Source of the DNA: Cupriavidus basilensis
GTDB lineage: Bacteria; Pseudomonadota; Gammaproteobacteria; Burkholderiales; Burkholderiaceae
Length of the DNA: 64,000 nt
NCBI RefSeq assembly: GCF_000832305.1
Contig: NZ_CP010537.1
Coordinates: 3,782,001 to 3,846,000 of the forward strand
Reading direction: 5' to 3'
The notes under the pieces were generated by a model. The model was not told where the DNA came from and ran no database searches. It worked only from the letters and a program-made list of their open reading frames with translations. This document shows positions 27,492 through 36,719 of this stretch, piece by piece; position 1 is the stretch's first letter, and each line of letters begins with the position of its first letter. A program made the position numbers and the translations under genes.

Positions 27492-28115
27492 TCAACAAGT
27501 AAAGATGAGGCCTGGGCGCGGAACGCGAATGTATCCGCCTTCAGCATCGCCGTAAGCGTGCGTCCGTCCTGCTAGCAGATATCTTGCTGTCAACGCACAA
27601 AGAGCCGCATCCACGGCGTCAATCGATTTCAATGCGTTGGTGGCAATCCGCGCTTTTTCAAGCAGTTGTCGGCGTTGAGAACGCTTTTCCTTTGCAGAGG
27701 CGACATCCCTACCAAGCATGGCGCAGGTTATGGCATGGGGAAATGTCTCAAAGCTGACCCTTCCCTTGGCATAGTCCTTGTCGCTAAGGAGCGGGTAGGT
27801 TGGAGCGAACGCGTGGTAGACCCGCTCCCCATTGAACATCCAGCCATAAAACCCGCTGGCGTTGGACTTGGCTCTATCTCGTGGAGGGGTCGAGAAGGAA
27901 AAGATTCGCTCCTGTGCGAGCTCTCTTTCGGCGCGACGGCCAAATCCCTCGATTCCCCACCGACAAGGCGAGTCAATCCCGATAGCAATGGCATCAAACT
28001 CAATGCACTTTTGGACTAAGCCCTCCGGCGCTCTGCTGTTGATGCTGCATAGGATGTCGTTGCCTCGCAAAATGACAAGGTGGCATCCTTTCCTGTTCCC
28101 TCCAATCAATGTCAA
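27492..28115 (-). CDS. DUF429 family protein with an N-terminal frameshift
   Basis: About 207 residues of a DUF429 protein, an RNase H-fold family of predicted nucleases. Typical pieces are AIAIGIDSPCRWG, the region around FYGWMFNGERVYHAF, FETFPHAITCAMLG, and the near-terminal SIDAVDAALCALTARYLLAG. The present frame starts at a TTG. An ATG at 28143 opens another frame that reads MTVLSTVAGID, the expected first strand with its catalytic Asp; it leaves the main frame near 28107, before GGNRKGCHLVIL. A small indel has probably detached the first catalytic strand, so the gene may be inactive. A more decayed copy is at 19428-19720. Confidence 0.7.
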   Translation of the reverse strand: MTLIGGNRKGCHLVILRGNDILCSINSRAPEGLVQKCIEFDAIAIGIDSPCRWGIEGFGRRAERELAQERIFSFSTPPRDRAKSNASGFYGWMFNGERVYHAFAPTYPLLSDKDYAKGRVSFETFPHAITCAMLGRDVASAKEKRSQRRQLLEKARIATNALKSIDAVDAALCALTARYLLAGRTHAYGDAEGGYIRVPRPGLIFTC

Positions 28116-28143
28116 TTCCAGCCACCGTGCTGAGTACAGTCAT

Positions 28144-28636
28144 AGCTATCTTCTGCCTTGCAAGGGAATCATGAGTATGAAGGATACATCCTGATAGGTG
28201 TCTATGCAGGAAGTTTCAGTTTCCACGCATGCTAAGCTAGCTCTGGACTGTGAATCCAAGATAGAAACGGCCGTTCAGTTTGGCCCGAGGACAGTTGAGG
28301 ACATGCTTTTTCTTCGTCGGTCGCCTTCGTTGGGTCAAACGCTGGAAGTCAGTCTGTTTACGCGAAGTCAGAGATTCCGCTGAGTCCATATGTGATGCCC
28401 ATCGAGCTCGCGTCGCCTCGCGACAACCAGCAGCAAAAGGAATGTTGACCGAAAAGCTTGCCCAACTCAGAGTTACATACAGCTATTCTGATATGAGGGA
28501 GCGGTGTAGAGACCGACATCACCCATCCTCGGAGGACGCGCTAGCCTCGACCCACTGCTCATCGACACGCGTCACGAAAAATTCCCTTAAGATATCGGGC
28601 AAAGAACGGGACCAACAATAGCTTCCGAGGGTATGC
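28144..28636. other. promoter region of the PLD-type gene pair
   Basis: No gene is supported. Divergent arrangement: DUF429 reads left and the PLD-like gene reads right. A GGAGG occurs at 28531 but leads into no convincing frame. Confidence 0.4.
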
Positions 28637-31180
28637 ATGCAGCCACGTTTGACCGAATTGCTCAAAGCAGTGCAGCCAGAGCGAGTCCTGTTCACAACCT
28701 TTACCCTGAGCCTGAACTGGTTTGAGTCATTCTGCCTACCCGTTCTTAAAATGGAAGGTTGTGACCAAATCGACCTGTTCGTGGATTCCCGCGAAGCCTG
28801 CAAGTTGGGCAACGAAACATCCAGTGCTTATGCTGGCAATGCCTACCGCGTAGTCCCCATATACAACAAAGGCGGCTTCTTTCACCCCAAAATTGCATAT
28901 CTGCAAGGGGAAGAGACTGACACGCTCGTTGTCGGCAGTGGGAACCTGACCTTCCCCGGCCAAGGTGGAAATCTGGAGGTGATTGACGCGGTCAGCGCCC
29001 GCCAGCACCCTTACGTTTTTGAGGAATTCGCCTCCTTCGCCGAAGCTCTTGCCCAGCGTCCGGACTTGGCTAGCGAGACTGTTTCTGTGCTGCAGCACTA
29101 TGCGCAACGGGCACGCCATGTTGCATCCCTTGCTCCAGCGGAAGGTCGAACATCGCCGAGAACAGCCTGGCTGGTCCACACATTGGCCACATCGGCGCAG
29201 GACCAACTCGAGAAACTCGTTAAATCAGAGCTTGGCGCTGTTCGCCGGCTCACGGTCCTCTCCCCGTTCCATACGCGCTCTGGGAAAGCCATCGCGTCCA
29301 TTGCCAACATGTGTCGAGCCGAGGCCGTGCGAATTGGCCTTCAGGTAGAGCGCGGCACCAGTCGGCTATTGGCTCCCTTTGACATAGCCGCACCGTGTCT
29401 GCCAGAGAATCTGACGTACGTCACACCGGACACCTCCCACGCTGCCAGGCATGTCCACGCTAAGTGCTTTGAGCTCGAAGGTCCCTCGGAATATCTGGTG
29501 ATGACAGGGTCGGTCAATGCAACCTGGCAAAGTCTGTGTGACACTCGCAATGTAGAAGTGGCGTTAGTGCGGAAACTAGCCACATCACCTTTCGCATGGA
29601 TAGCGGGCGAACCCGCCGAGTTCGTTCCTTGCGAGTATGAGGTGGACCCATCGAGCGCTTTGGCATCTTCCTTGCAGGTGTCATTGCGCGACGATATGCT
29701 GGATGGAGCACTATCACCTAACGCAGATGTGCGAGTGGCACGACTAGAGGTTTGGTCAAAAAGCAAGAAAGAACTCACCCTAGAAGGGGTTGAGCTCGAT
29801 GCGGAGGGTCGGTTCAGCGTCGCCGTAACACTCAACTGCGCCACAGACCGTGCCTTGCGACTGAAGCTAATCGCCGACAACGTTCGAGCTGTGGGCTGGC
29901 TTAACGTGGAGAGCGAACTCGTCATTCCACCTGGTGACAAAGTGCTGGGTCGCATCGCAGCCAAGGTGGTCGCAGGCACGGCAACACCGGCCGACCTCCG
30001 AAAAGTGTACGAGCGATTCCGACGTATCCTTCGGCGTGAAAAGGAGCGGGCACAGTCCGCCGCTCAAGTTTATCGAACTACCTCGACGCGTCCCTTGACC
30101 GCGCCAACTTCTCCTGGGCCTCGCTCCTACGACAGGTGGTCCCACGGTGACCGGGGTGACTTAGGTCAATCCCCCGAGACGGCACAGCAAGCGCTGGCTG
30201 CAGCCTTTGTTAGCTTACGCGAAGCCCGCGGAGCCCCCAGTCGGACTTCAGCCCGACAATCGTCAGCCGGGCAGGCAAAAACATCCACGCAAAACACCCC
30301 GACCGCGGCCCCCCCCAACGATAACCCTCCCAGTAAGGGGCCAAAGAATAAAGAGGCCAAAAATCCGATGGCGGAGATGTTGAAGACATTGCCCGTCGTG
30401 CTGGCCATTGACGCGTCAGGACTATGGATGCCTGCCTTGATTGCACTTTCCGCCGGCGACCTGTTGGCTCGAATAACCGCCGATAAAGCTCTTACGCTGG
30501 AAGAGGCTGCGACCTACATCCGGCGGTGGTTATCCGATTACAGCCACTTCAGCTATAGCGCCGAGAGCCGCAGTCGGCTCATGCAACTGTTTTGCGGAAT
30601 GGCCGCGACTGCCGCCTACTTTAGTGGAGCGTCCGCCGACCTCTCGCGATTGATACAGGATGTTGAGGTGCTGGCGCAGCGCAAGGTGAATGCTGATGAA
30701 TGGCTTGACCTCGTTGACCAGGCGCTGCAAACAGATGCCTTTGACACACTCCAGGCTGACATTTGCACCCAAGTGCTGGAGAAGTCCCTTGAATTGGGGG
30801 TTACCCAGGCCCGCGGTCGAGAACTGGAAACAGTGATTGCTTCAGTGTGCAGCACTGAACCCTGCTTGGATGAGCCCTTGAAGCGATACGAGAACATTCG
30901 GAAACACCTTACGCAGATACATAAGAGCCAACTGCGTACAGGAAAGACCCGCCGGCTCTTTGGAGTCATCGGTCCCGACGTCAGCCCCATTAACGAGGAA
31001 ACCGGGTGCCCTGCCTGTAACCATAAGCTGGGTTCTGTTGACGTCGTTGCAATCATTGCACGGGACGGCGTAGCACTACATGCTCCGGGGTGCAATAAAC
31101 CTGTTTTTTCTGGACCCACCAAAGAGAGTTTGACGGCAGCACACGTGCCGACCTCCCTGTATGGCTATCTGACGGCCTGA
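28637..31180 (+). CDS. phospholipase-D-fold protein, probable nuclease
   Basis: 847 residues. Two HKD-like motifs of the PLD superfamily are visible: HPKIAYLQGEE followed by LVVGSGNLTFPGQGG near residues 82-110, and HAKCFELEGPS followed by LVMTGSVNATWQSL near 272-300. Each supplies a His-x-Lys and a GS-N pair as in PLD-type nucleases. A Pro/Ser/Thr-rich linker (about 470-575) joins a helical C-terminal part with a CPAC pair and a further Cys (APGC) near the end, perhaps a zinc site. Family members cut DNA or phosphodiesters; DISARM DrmC is one defence example. It is first of a two-gene unit, 14 nt before the next gene. Confidence 0.78.
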   Translation: MQPRLTELLKAVQPERVLFTTFTLSLNWFESFCLPVLKMEGCDQIDLFVDSREACKLGNETSSAYAGNAYRVVPIYNKGGFFHPKIAYLQGEETDTLVVGSGNLTFPGQGGNLEVIDAVSARQHPYVFEEFASFAEALAQRPDLASETVSVLQHYAQRARHVASLAPAEGRTSPRTAWLVHTLATSAQDQLEKLVKSELGAVRRLTVLSPFHTRSGKAIASIANMCRAEAVRIGLQVERGTSRLLAPFDIAAPCLPENLTYVTPDTSHAARHVHAKCFELEGPSEYLVMTGSVNATWQSLCDTRNVEVALVRKLATSPFAWIAGEPAEFVPCEYEVDPSSALASSLQVSLRDDMLDGALSPNADVRVARLEVWSKSKKELTLEGVELDAEGRFSVAVTLNCATDRALRLKLIADNVRAVGWLNVESELVIPPGDKVLGRIAAKVVAGTATPADLRKVYERFRRILRREKERAQSAAQVYRTTSTRPLTAPTSPGPRSYDRWSHGDRGDLGQSPETAQQALAAAFVSLREARGAPSRTSARQSSAGQAKTSTQNTPTAAPPNDNPPSKGPKNKEAKNPMAEMLKTLPVVLAIDASGLWMPALIALSAGDLLARITADKALTLEEAATYIRRWLSDYSHFSYSAESRSRLMQLFCGMAATAAYFSGASADLSRLIQDVEVLAQRKVNADEWLDLVDQALQTDAFDTLQADICTQVLEKSLELGVTQARGRELETVIASVCSTEPCLDEPLKRYENIRKHLTQIHKSQLRTGKTRRLFGVIGPDVSPINEETGCPACNHKLGSVDVVAIIARDGVALHAPGCNKPVFSGPTKESLTAAHVPTSLYGYLTA

Positions 31181-31194
31181 TTACTGCTCTAGCC

Positions 31195-32952
31195 ATGTTC
31201 GACACCCCTCACTACGTCCCCTTCCCCGTTGCCAGTCAAAGCCCGGACCCGCTTGGCCTGGCAACGGCCAACACTTCGCTGTACCGCCAAGTCTTCCCGG
31301 GCATCAACAATAGAGCTCGGTATATCCGCGTGTACTCGGCGCTTTGCTGGATGGTGGAACAAATCTGGAACACGCTTTCCGACGATTCCACTGACGAGGA
31401 CATCAAAGCGGCATTTGAATCGGGCCTCCAGAAAATACAGCTTCTCCTAGTATGGGGCAACACGCGCCGGAAGGTCCCTACGTTGCCGGGCAGTCAACGC
31501 GTATGGCCGGCTGATGATGAACCAGGGACACTCTCTTTTGCAGGCATGCCGACGAAAGCTGCGTATAAGCTTTTGGCTGAAGATGAAGATTCCGAAACAA
31601 AAGATGGCGCGACACTTCTTGCCCCTGATGAGTATGCCCCAAGCGCCACGAACGGGCTCGGGTTCCTCATTAGGGATGAGCACTTGGAAGGCGTGTATCG
31701 CACTTCAGAAGCGGGCGCAGTCCTTGCCGCAGCGTTTGAAGGCCACCTTGTTGCCACCCTCCCTCAAGCGTTGAGCTGGCTAAGGGACCCGCACAAAGTT
31801 GAAGCTAGCGCCTCAAAGGTTGACGAGCTTTATGAAGTCTTGCGACTCGATGCGCCGACAAAGGTAGAACAGTCGGCGTTCGCCGCACAGTACTTTCCCG
31901 GGTCGCTCGGCCCGTTGACGTCCCGAGAAACGGTGCAGCGGTATCTCGGATTAACGCTTGCACTGCGTGCGATTGCAGCGGAGCAATCCATTACCCCGGC
32001 TCAGAATCGATTTATCGATGTCGACCACATCCGCCATGCAATGGCCCGTGGCTTGGCCAGCGACGGCACCTCGCTTACGACGAGTGATTTGGTAGAAACC
32101 CGGCGGCTATGGCAGAGCCTGCAAGTTCGCCAGTACCTGAAGCTCGCGTTGGAAACCTTGTTCAGGGTATGCGAGCACCAAATTCGCCACGCGGTCACAA
32201 AAAACTATGCCCTGGATGAGACCGGCAATCGGGTATGGGCGAGCCGTGACATTGGGGATATCGCTCAAAAAGTCGGAGAACTAGCTAAGTCAAACTTTCC
32301 CGGACAACAAGGTGTCTCGATTGAGGAGTTGCTGACGACAAATTTTCCAGCCAAAGGGCAAATACCGTCCCTGTATGTTGCAGGTGCCTCAAGTACGGAC
32401 CTCGACATCCGCTCCAACCTAGCGGAACTTAAGCGGCTCTCCACCTTTACGCAATCCTCTGGAAAAGAAGGACTGGCAGCAGGTGGCGCGCTGTACGCGC
32501 TACTTTGGTGTGCCGTGGAAGCCCACTACCTTCCCGCGGAAAGCTTGGATGAGCACGGGGACCGCCTAAGCTTCGCTCTACTCAAGGTGCTAACTGATGA
32601 GTTTTCGAAAGCCTCGCCAGCCGAGTTTGTGGCCACTATCGCCCGGGACTACGTGATTAACTTGCATTTCGATGTCGTACGAGAACGAACAGAGGACGAC
32701 ATCAACGCGCGCAAAACGCCGAAGGACCGCTATCGTATCCTCGTTGGTGACTATGGACTGGAGCCCGGACTGAATCGACGAGAAGCGCTATCTAAACCCT
32801 TTGTGCTGGAAGACGTGCTCTTGCACGCGCTCTATTTCATGACACAAATAGGACTGCTCTTACAGAAAGAGAAAGGACGCAAGGAATTTCGATTGACTGC
32901 GGAGGGCGAAAGACGCGCAGCGCAGCATGTTCCAGACCGTGGAATTCTCTGA
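31195..32952 (+). CDS. unknown partner protein of the PLD-type gene
   Basis: 585 residues, soluble, no signal peptide or membrane helix. The N-terminal third begins with PDPLGLATANTSLYRQVFPG and a helix RYIRVYSALCWMVEQIWNTL. The middle and C-terminal parts are helical. The end (VLEDVLLHALYFMTQIGLLL, then KEFRLTAEGERRA) resembles a winged-helix region. No family is recognised. Tight spacing to the PLD-like gene implies a shared transcript and probably a physical complex, with this protein as sensor or specificity partner by analogy with other two-gene defence units. Confidence 0.6.
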   Translation: MFDTPHYVPFPVASQSPDPLGLATANTSLYRQVFPGINNRARYIRVYSALCWMVEQIWNTLSDDSTDEDIKAAFESGLQKIQLLLVWGNTRRKVPTLPGSQRVWPADDEPGTLSFAGMPTKAAYKLLAEDEDSETKDGATLLAPDEYAPSATNGLGFLIRDEHLEGVYRTSEAGAVLAAAFEGHLVATLPQALSWLRDPHKVEASASKVDELYEVLRLDAPTKVEQSAFAAQYFPGSLGPLTSRETVQRYLGLTLALRAIAAEQSITPAQNRFIDVDHIRHAMARGLASDGTSLTTSDLVETRRLWQSLQVRQYLKLALETLFRVCEHQIRHAVTKNYALDETGNRVWASRDIGDIAQKVGELAKSNFPGQQGVSIEELLTTNFPAKGQIPSLYVAGASSTDLDIRSNLAELKRLSTFTQSSGKEGLAAGGALYALLWCAVEAHYLPAESLDEHGDRLSFALLKVLTDEFSKASPAEFVATIARDYVINLHFDVVRERTEDDINARKTPKDRYRILVGDYGLEPGLNRREALSKPFVLEDVLLHALYFMTQIGLLLQKEKGRKEFRLTAEGERRAAQHVPDRGIL

Positions 32953-33418
32953 AATGCAAGGGGTCGCTCGGTATGCTCGGGACGGCATCCCTCTGGAAGC
33001 GGCAGCCTCACCGAGCATATGCCGCAACAAATCAAAAACACCCTGGCCTGACGCTCGCCGCCTGCTACCACAACTGCAATGGTCCCCCGGTGGGCGGTGA
33101 CGAGCTAGTAGCCACAGTTCAGTGCACTCGGCAGTGCTGCTCAACATTTGCAGCATATCTGGCAAAAAAGTTGGCGATATGCATACTTCGCATCCCGAAC
33201 CTGGACCCGACAGCCCCCCAATTCGCCGCCACCTGCGAGGCACTTGCATCTCCACGCATCCATCGGCCTATTTGTACCGCAAGCAGAGCTTGAGGACTCC
33301 ATAAAGGGCGTCGTAGACCCGTTCCTAGGCGATTACGTGACGCCCGGCGTATGAAGCGATTGAGCCCAGTAGTACCAAGCAAAGACCGGCGGGCCATTGC
33401 CTTTTGCGGCACTCGGGT
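32953..33418. other. region without a recognisable gene
   Basis: Nothing convincing in any frame between the plus-strand unit and the convergent gene ending at 33419. Confidence 0.4.
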
Positions 33419-34600
33419 TTAGCACCGCGCGGGCGTTGGCGCCGCCTTCCCTCGCCACAGGGCCTTGAAGAGGCGCTCTCCCCCTAGGGCCCCGACAAGC
33501 CCTCCTACCAGGGCGCCAGCCGCCGTGCCGAGGCCAGGTGTAACCAGAGACCCCGCTAGTGCGCCCAATTCCGCGCCGGCCCACGCCGAGCCACATTCCA
33601 CGGTCGAGTCTATTGCGCTTGCTACCGTCAGCTCCCTTCGATAAGCCTTGATACTAAGGTCAGCCAATAGCACAAGAGCAGGGGCTGTTCGCATCACTTT
33701 TGTTCCCTTGGCCCACGCCTTGGGCGCATGCTTGGTCACAACTTCTTTTAGCAGTTGAGCGCCCAATGCCCACGCGCCGCCCTCTGCAGCCCCCACTGCG
33801 GTGGCTTTGGCAACCTCAACAAAGGCGCGGCCGGCACTCACCTCCCCTTTGCGCACCCTACTCGCTTGGCGAACCGCGCTGTAGGTTCCGCCTACTACCG
33901 CTCCCACGATGGCACCGTTCTTGACCGCGGCCCTGCGCTCCAGGATAAGCTTGCGCCGGACTAGCGGGACCAAGTCACCCCGTGCAAGTCGCTTCATCTC
34001 GTCGGTCGTGAACTTGTCGCTGCTGACGTTGCCAGCTGAAATCTTGTCGGTCAGCCGCTTTGCTGCCGCATCGGCGCGGGAGGCCTGCTTCTTCGCGAAG
34101 GGGATTTCTTTCTTGCTCCAGCGTTGCCCCTTCTCCCGAAGGCTTGCTTTGGCGCTGGTGACCGTGTCAGTCGGGACGACGAGCCCTACCGAATCGTAGT
34201 CCCCCATCAAGACTGCCTTAGCATTGTCCGCCGTGTTCTTGGCCTGGTAGCTCTTCACTACCTTGCCTTTACGGTGTATGTTGATGTCCTTGACCCTGTG
34301 CTGATAGTGGTCCTTGACCGCACGCAGCTCAGACCCGGCCAGCACAGCGTTGGCGTCGAAAGACCCGGCCAACGCGTCCTCGAAGTGACAGCCAGCTTTG
34401 GACGCCAACGGGCGCTTGGACCGATTGCACTTTTTCACCGCAGAGATGGTTTTGTCCAGGACCGCCGATGCCTCCCTGGCGCGGCTGTTCGCAGCCTGGT
34501 ACACGGGTTGAGCCTTGGCGAGTTGCGCAGCCTTGGTTTCTTTTTCCCCTCGCCCCTTTTCGGCCGCTGCTTTCGGGTTAGACTTGTTAGAGCGTGGCAT
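33419..34600 (-). CDS. QxK nuclease-like protein with glycine-zipper tail
   Basis: 393 residues from ATG 34600; the frame extends 43 codons further without protein-like composition. The first 80 residues are basic and disordered. The middle shows a nuclease-like pattern: HFEDALAGSFDANAVLAGSE, a strand VKDINIHRKGKV, then VVKSYQAKNTADNA (Q-x-K) and VGLVVPTD. This E...D...QxK order is that of PD-(D/E)XK nucleases. The C-terminal 150 residues are Ala/Gly-rich, with glycine-zipper segments (GAIVGAVVGGTYSAVR; GTAAGALVGGLVGALGG) that could insert into or associate with membranes. Role as an effector is inference. Divergent from the next gene over 149 nt. Confidence 0.6.
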   Translation of the reverse strand: MPRSNKSNPKAAAEKGRGEKETKAAQLAKAQPVYQAANSRAREASAVLDKTISAVKKCNRSKRPLASKAGCHFEDALAGSFDANAVLAGSELRAVKDHYQHRVKDINIHRKGKVVKSYQAKNTADNAKAVLMGDYDSVGLVVPTDTVTSAKASLREKGQRWSKKEIPFAKKQASRADAAAKRLTDKISAGNVSSDKFTTDEMKRLARGDLVPLVRRKLILERRAAVKNGAIVGAVVGGTYSAVRQASRVRKGEVSAGRAFVEVAKATAVGAAEGGAWALGAQLLKEVVTKHAPKAWAKGTKVMRTAPALVLLADLSIKAYRRELTVASAIDSTVECGSAWAGAELGALAGSLVTPGLGTAAGALVGGLVGALGGERLFKALWRGKAAPTPARC

Positions 34601-34749
34601 GAGAGAACAATTAGGTTGGGGCTGTTGAGTTTGTAGCGATGCGTGCCCTACCAGAGTAAGACATCTCGACAAAAAATCCAAAAAGCTCCTATAACTTCGA
34701 CAGTCGAAAAAATCTCGGCGAAGCTTCAACTCTGTTTCAATAATGATGC

Positions 34750-35388
34750 ATGGCTATGGCAGATTTTGAGGTTAACCTGAAGCTTCACTGCAACGTCGTT
34801 GGCGGGCCTTACCTTCGACCGTTTAGCCCGAACACCAATTGGAGGCAAGCATCCTGCTTCATTATTGGGTTGAATCCGGCGACAGCCCTGTGGGAAGAGT
34901 TTTCCGGATTCGAGGAGTACTGGAATGGCCTAACCAAAGAGCCAGAACTCTTCTACAGCCGTTACAGGGCCAAACACAGAACAGGGCAAACGAAGACGAA
35001 AAAATCCATCAATGAGCTGACCTCGTTGATAGGTGCGGAAAAATGCCTGGTAACAAACATTTGCTGGTACCCAGCGCCCAAATGGAGGTGTGTCCCCAAG
35101 CGTGAACTTCGCCGTCACGAAATGCAACTTCTGAAGCTTATCGATTACTGTCAGCCCCGCGTGCTATTTTTCCACGGGAAGGATACTGTGGACTTCGTCG
35201 AACGCACCTACGGCATGACGCTGAAGCCGAATGTGCCGCCCGCAGAGCAAAACGTGCAAGTTGGAAATATGCAAATACTGACTTACTACCACCTCAGCGG
35301 GTTAGGTAGGAAGAAAGAGCAATTCAACCCGGGTCGGGACCTACCCGTCTTTGCAGACCGAATCCGCCAACACCTACAGATAGCCTAG
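34750..35388 (+). CDS. uracil-DNA-glycosylase-superfamily-like protein
   Basis: 212 residues. A FIIGLNPAT segment (38-45) resembles motif 1 of the uracil-DNA glycosylase superfamily. VTNICWYPAPKWR precedes a helix KRELRRHEMQLLKLIDYCQP and the strand RVLFFHGKDTV, as in family 4/5 enzymes (lvG). YYHLSGLGRKK near 185 could be the motif 2 His-x-Ser loop. The usual four cysteines of the iron-sulfur families are not evident. These enzymes remove uracil or other bases from DNA. The paired nuclease-like gene in divergent orientation suggests a joint DNA-surveillance role, which is inference. Confidence 0.5.
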   Translation: MAMADFEVNLKLHCNVVGGPYLRPFSPNTNWRQASCFIIGLNPATALWEEFSGFEEYWNGLTKEPELFYSRYRAKHRTGQTKTKKSINELTSLIGAEKCLVTNICWYPAPKWRCVPKRELRRHEMQLLKLIDYCQPRVLFFHGKDTVDFVERTYGMTLKPNVPPAEQNVQVGNMQILTYYHLSGLGRKKEQFNPGRDLPVFADRIRQHLQIA

Positions 35389-35570
35389 ACCTTTAGACGT
35401 GCCTGCTTGGCTCGTAGTGCCTGCTGGAAGTAGTGTTCAGGAGGTTCGCCGGCACCGAATTCCCGGGTGGCCCTCGGACCAGCTAAGGCAAACTGTGCAT
35501 ACTCAGCACGAATGCGCCGCGCATAGTTTCGTTTCGTTAGCAGGGGCCGGTGTCGATAACTGCATCCCAT
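35385..35570 (-). CDS. possible small basic protein
   Basis: Up to 61 residues. The last 50 (KRNYARRIRAEYAQFALAGP, then REFGAGEPPEHYFQQALRAK) look protein-like: basic, with helix-forming segments. It starts inside the end of the preceding same-strand gene in another frame, and no start codon with a ribosome-binding site is clear. No family is recognised. Confidence 0.3.
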   Translation of the reverse strand: MGCSYRHRPLLTKRNYARRIRAEYAQFALAGPRATREFGAGEPPEHYFQQALRAKQARLKV

Positions 35571-35962
35571 ACGTCCGCTGGCACGGGCTCGAGTATCCGA
35601 CGCAACGAAATCCTGTCTGTGCGAGCTAGAACTTCCATTGTTACGTCCCTTGTTTCCACCAGTCTTTCGTCAAATACCGCACAGAGCTCTACAAAGAGCT
35701 CCGCTGCCTCTGCGGTCCCTGGTTCCCCGACAAGAACATAGACCCCTCCGCCATCGGTCGTCCCGGTGAGAGTGGCAGAGTCAAACTCAACGATGCGAGC
35801 AGTTGCCCAATACCTACCAGCCTTGGAGAACTTGCCTACAAGGTGGCGCTCTCCTCGGTAAGTCGCAAGTACGCGCCAGCCCTCGATTAGCTCACGCTCC
35901 GAGTTGGCCGCGGTGTTCCGTACGTTTGCTAGCATAGTAAGTTCAGAATGCATCTCGGCCAT
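35537..35962 (-). CDS. local-family protein 1 (W-RV / GERH / SFD motif family)
   Basis: 141 residues. It belongs to a set of four local paralogues sharing a core of about 90 residues: EGWRVLATYRGERHLVGKF, a variable strand, IVEFDSATLTGTTDGGGVYV, VGEPG, and a final helix ending in DVTMEVLA. This member has the longest C-terminal extension (about 30 residues, ILEPVPADVWDAVID). The pattern suggests a small beta-rich fold. No signal peptide. Function unknown; the family is not one I can name. Confidence 0.6.
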   Translation of the reverse strand: MAEMHSELTMLANVRNTAANSERELIEGWRVLATYRGERHLVGKFSKAGRYWATARIVEFDSATLTGTTDGGGVYVLVGEPGTAEAAELFVELCAVFDERLVETRDVTMEVLARTDRISLRRILEPVPADVWDAVIDTGPC

Positions 35963-36030
35963 TCAGCCATAGCCGCTGCTGGCGCGTCTTCTGCCAGCCT
36001 ATTGAGCGGCGCACACCAGCGCCTACGGCC

Positions 36031-36348
36031 CTAGCGCATGAGGTACTCGCCCGTAATGTCTTTTGCGCCGGACACCTTGTTTTTCCACATGGCAACCAGC
36101 CAGAACAACATCCATATTCCTTCTTCCTTTCCAGCGTAGCCGCCCAAGATGAAGGAATACCCGTCTTCTGTCCGTCCAATCTTGCTCCTCGCATCGAACG
36201 ACACGAGGGGAGGGCTGACACGGTAGTATCCAGTGCGAGCACACTTGCCAACGTAGTGCCTTGTACCGGCGTGGGTGAGCATCACGTGCCATTCCCTGAG
36301 ATGAGCATCACCATTCAGGTCCTCAGGAGTTGATATCCATCGAGCCAC
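36031..36348 (-). CDS. local-family protein 2
   Basis: 105 residues. It shares the family core: LREWHVMLTHAGTRHYVGK, then GYYRVSPPLVSFDARSKIGR TE, then SFILGGYAGKEEG and the end AKDITGEYLMR. The W at the HVM position and the RHYVGK and SFD signatures match the other three members. Compared with them it carries a hydrophobic insert (GIWMLFWLVAMWKNK). It lies in the same orientation as the third member, 29 nt away, so the two may be co-transcribed. Confidence 0.6.
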   Translation of the reverse strand: MARWISTPEDLNGDAHLREWHVMLTHAGTRHYVGKCARTGYYRVSPPLVSFDARSKIGRTEDGYSFILGGYAGKEEGIWMLFWLVAMWKNKVSGAKDITGEYLMR

Positions 36349-36377
36349 GCGCCTCTCCTTTTCTCGTTTCGTCAGCC

Positions 36378-36719
36378 TCAGTGCGTAAGCGCAGAGTCAC
36401 CAGAAGCCGGCAGGAAATACTCCTCGCTCACGTCTTTTGCTGCCGCGAATCGCCAAATTCGCGAGTAGCGCTCCCAGACGTAGACAGCTTCTTCATCAAG
36501 CCCAGGTGGCCCCAGCAATTTGTACACACGTCCGTTTAACGTCCTACCGGTACGCTTCTCTCTGTCGAAACTGGAAATGGGCGTACTCACACGCCCAATG
36601 TTATCTTCTACGCTGTGGCCAATGAAATGCCGCGTCCCGTAGTCCGTCTCCAACACGCGCCAAGTCGTTAGCCAAACTTTCGGCTGTGCGGCCACATCGA
36701 GTGATGTCCGGGTAGGCAT
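36378..36719 (-). CDS. local-family protein 3
   Basis: 113 residues with the family core: WLTTWRVLETDYGTRHFIGH, GRVSTPISSFDREKRTGRTL, GRVYKLLGPPGLDEEAVYVW and the end AAKDVSEEYFLPAS. It is closest to the member at 37684-38013 (shared W-RV-ET, RHF-G, GRVS, SFD-RTG). A copy of the intergenic hairpin repeat lies about 180 nt upstream of its start. Confidence 0.62.
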   Translation of the reverse strand: MPTRTSLDVAAQPKVWLTTWRVLETDYGTRHFIGHSVEDNIGRVSTPISSFDREKRTGRTLNGRVYKLLGPPGLDEEAVYVWERYSRIWRFAAAKDVSEEYFLPASGDSALTH

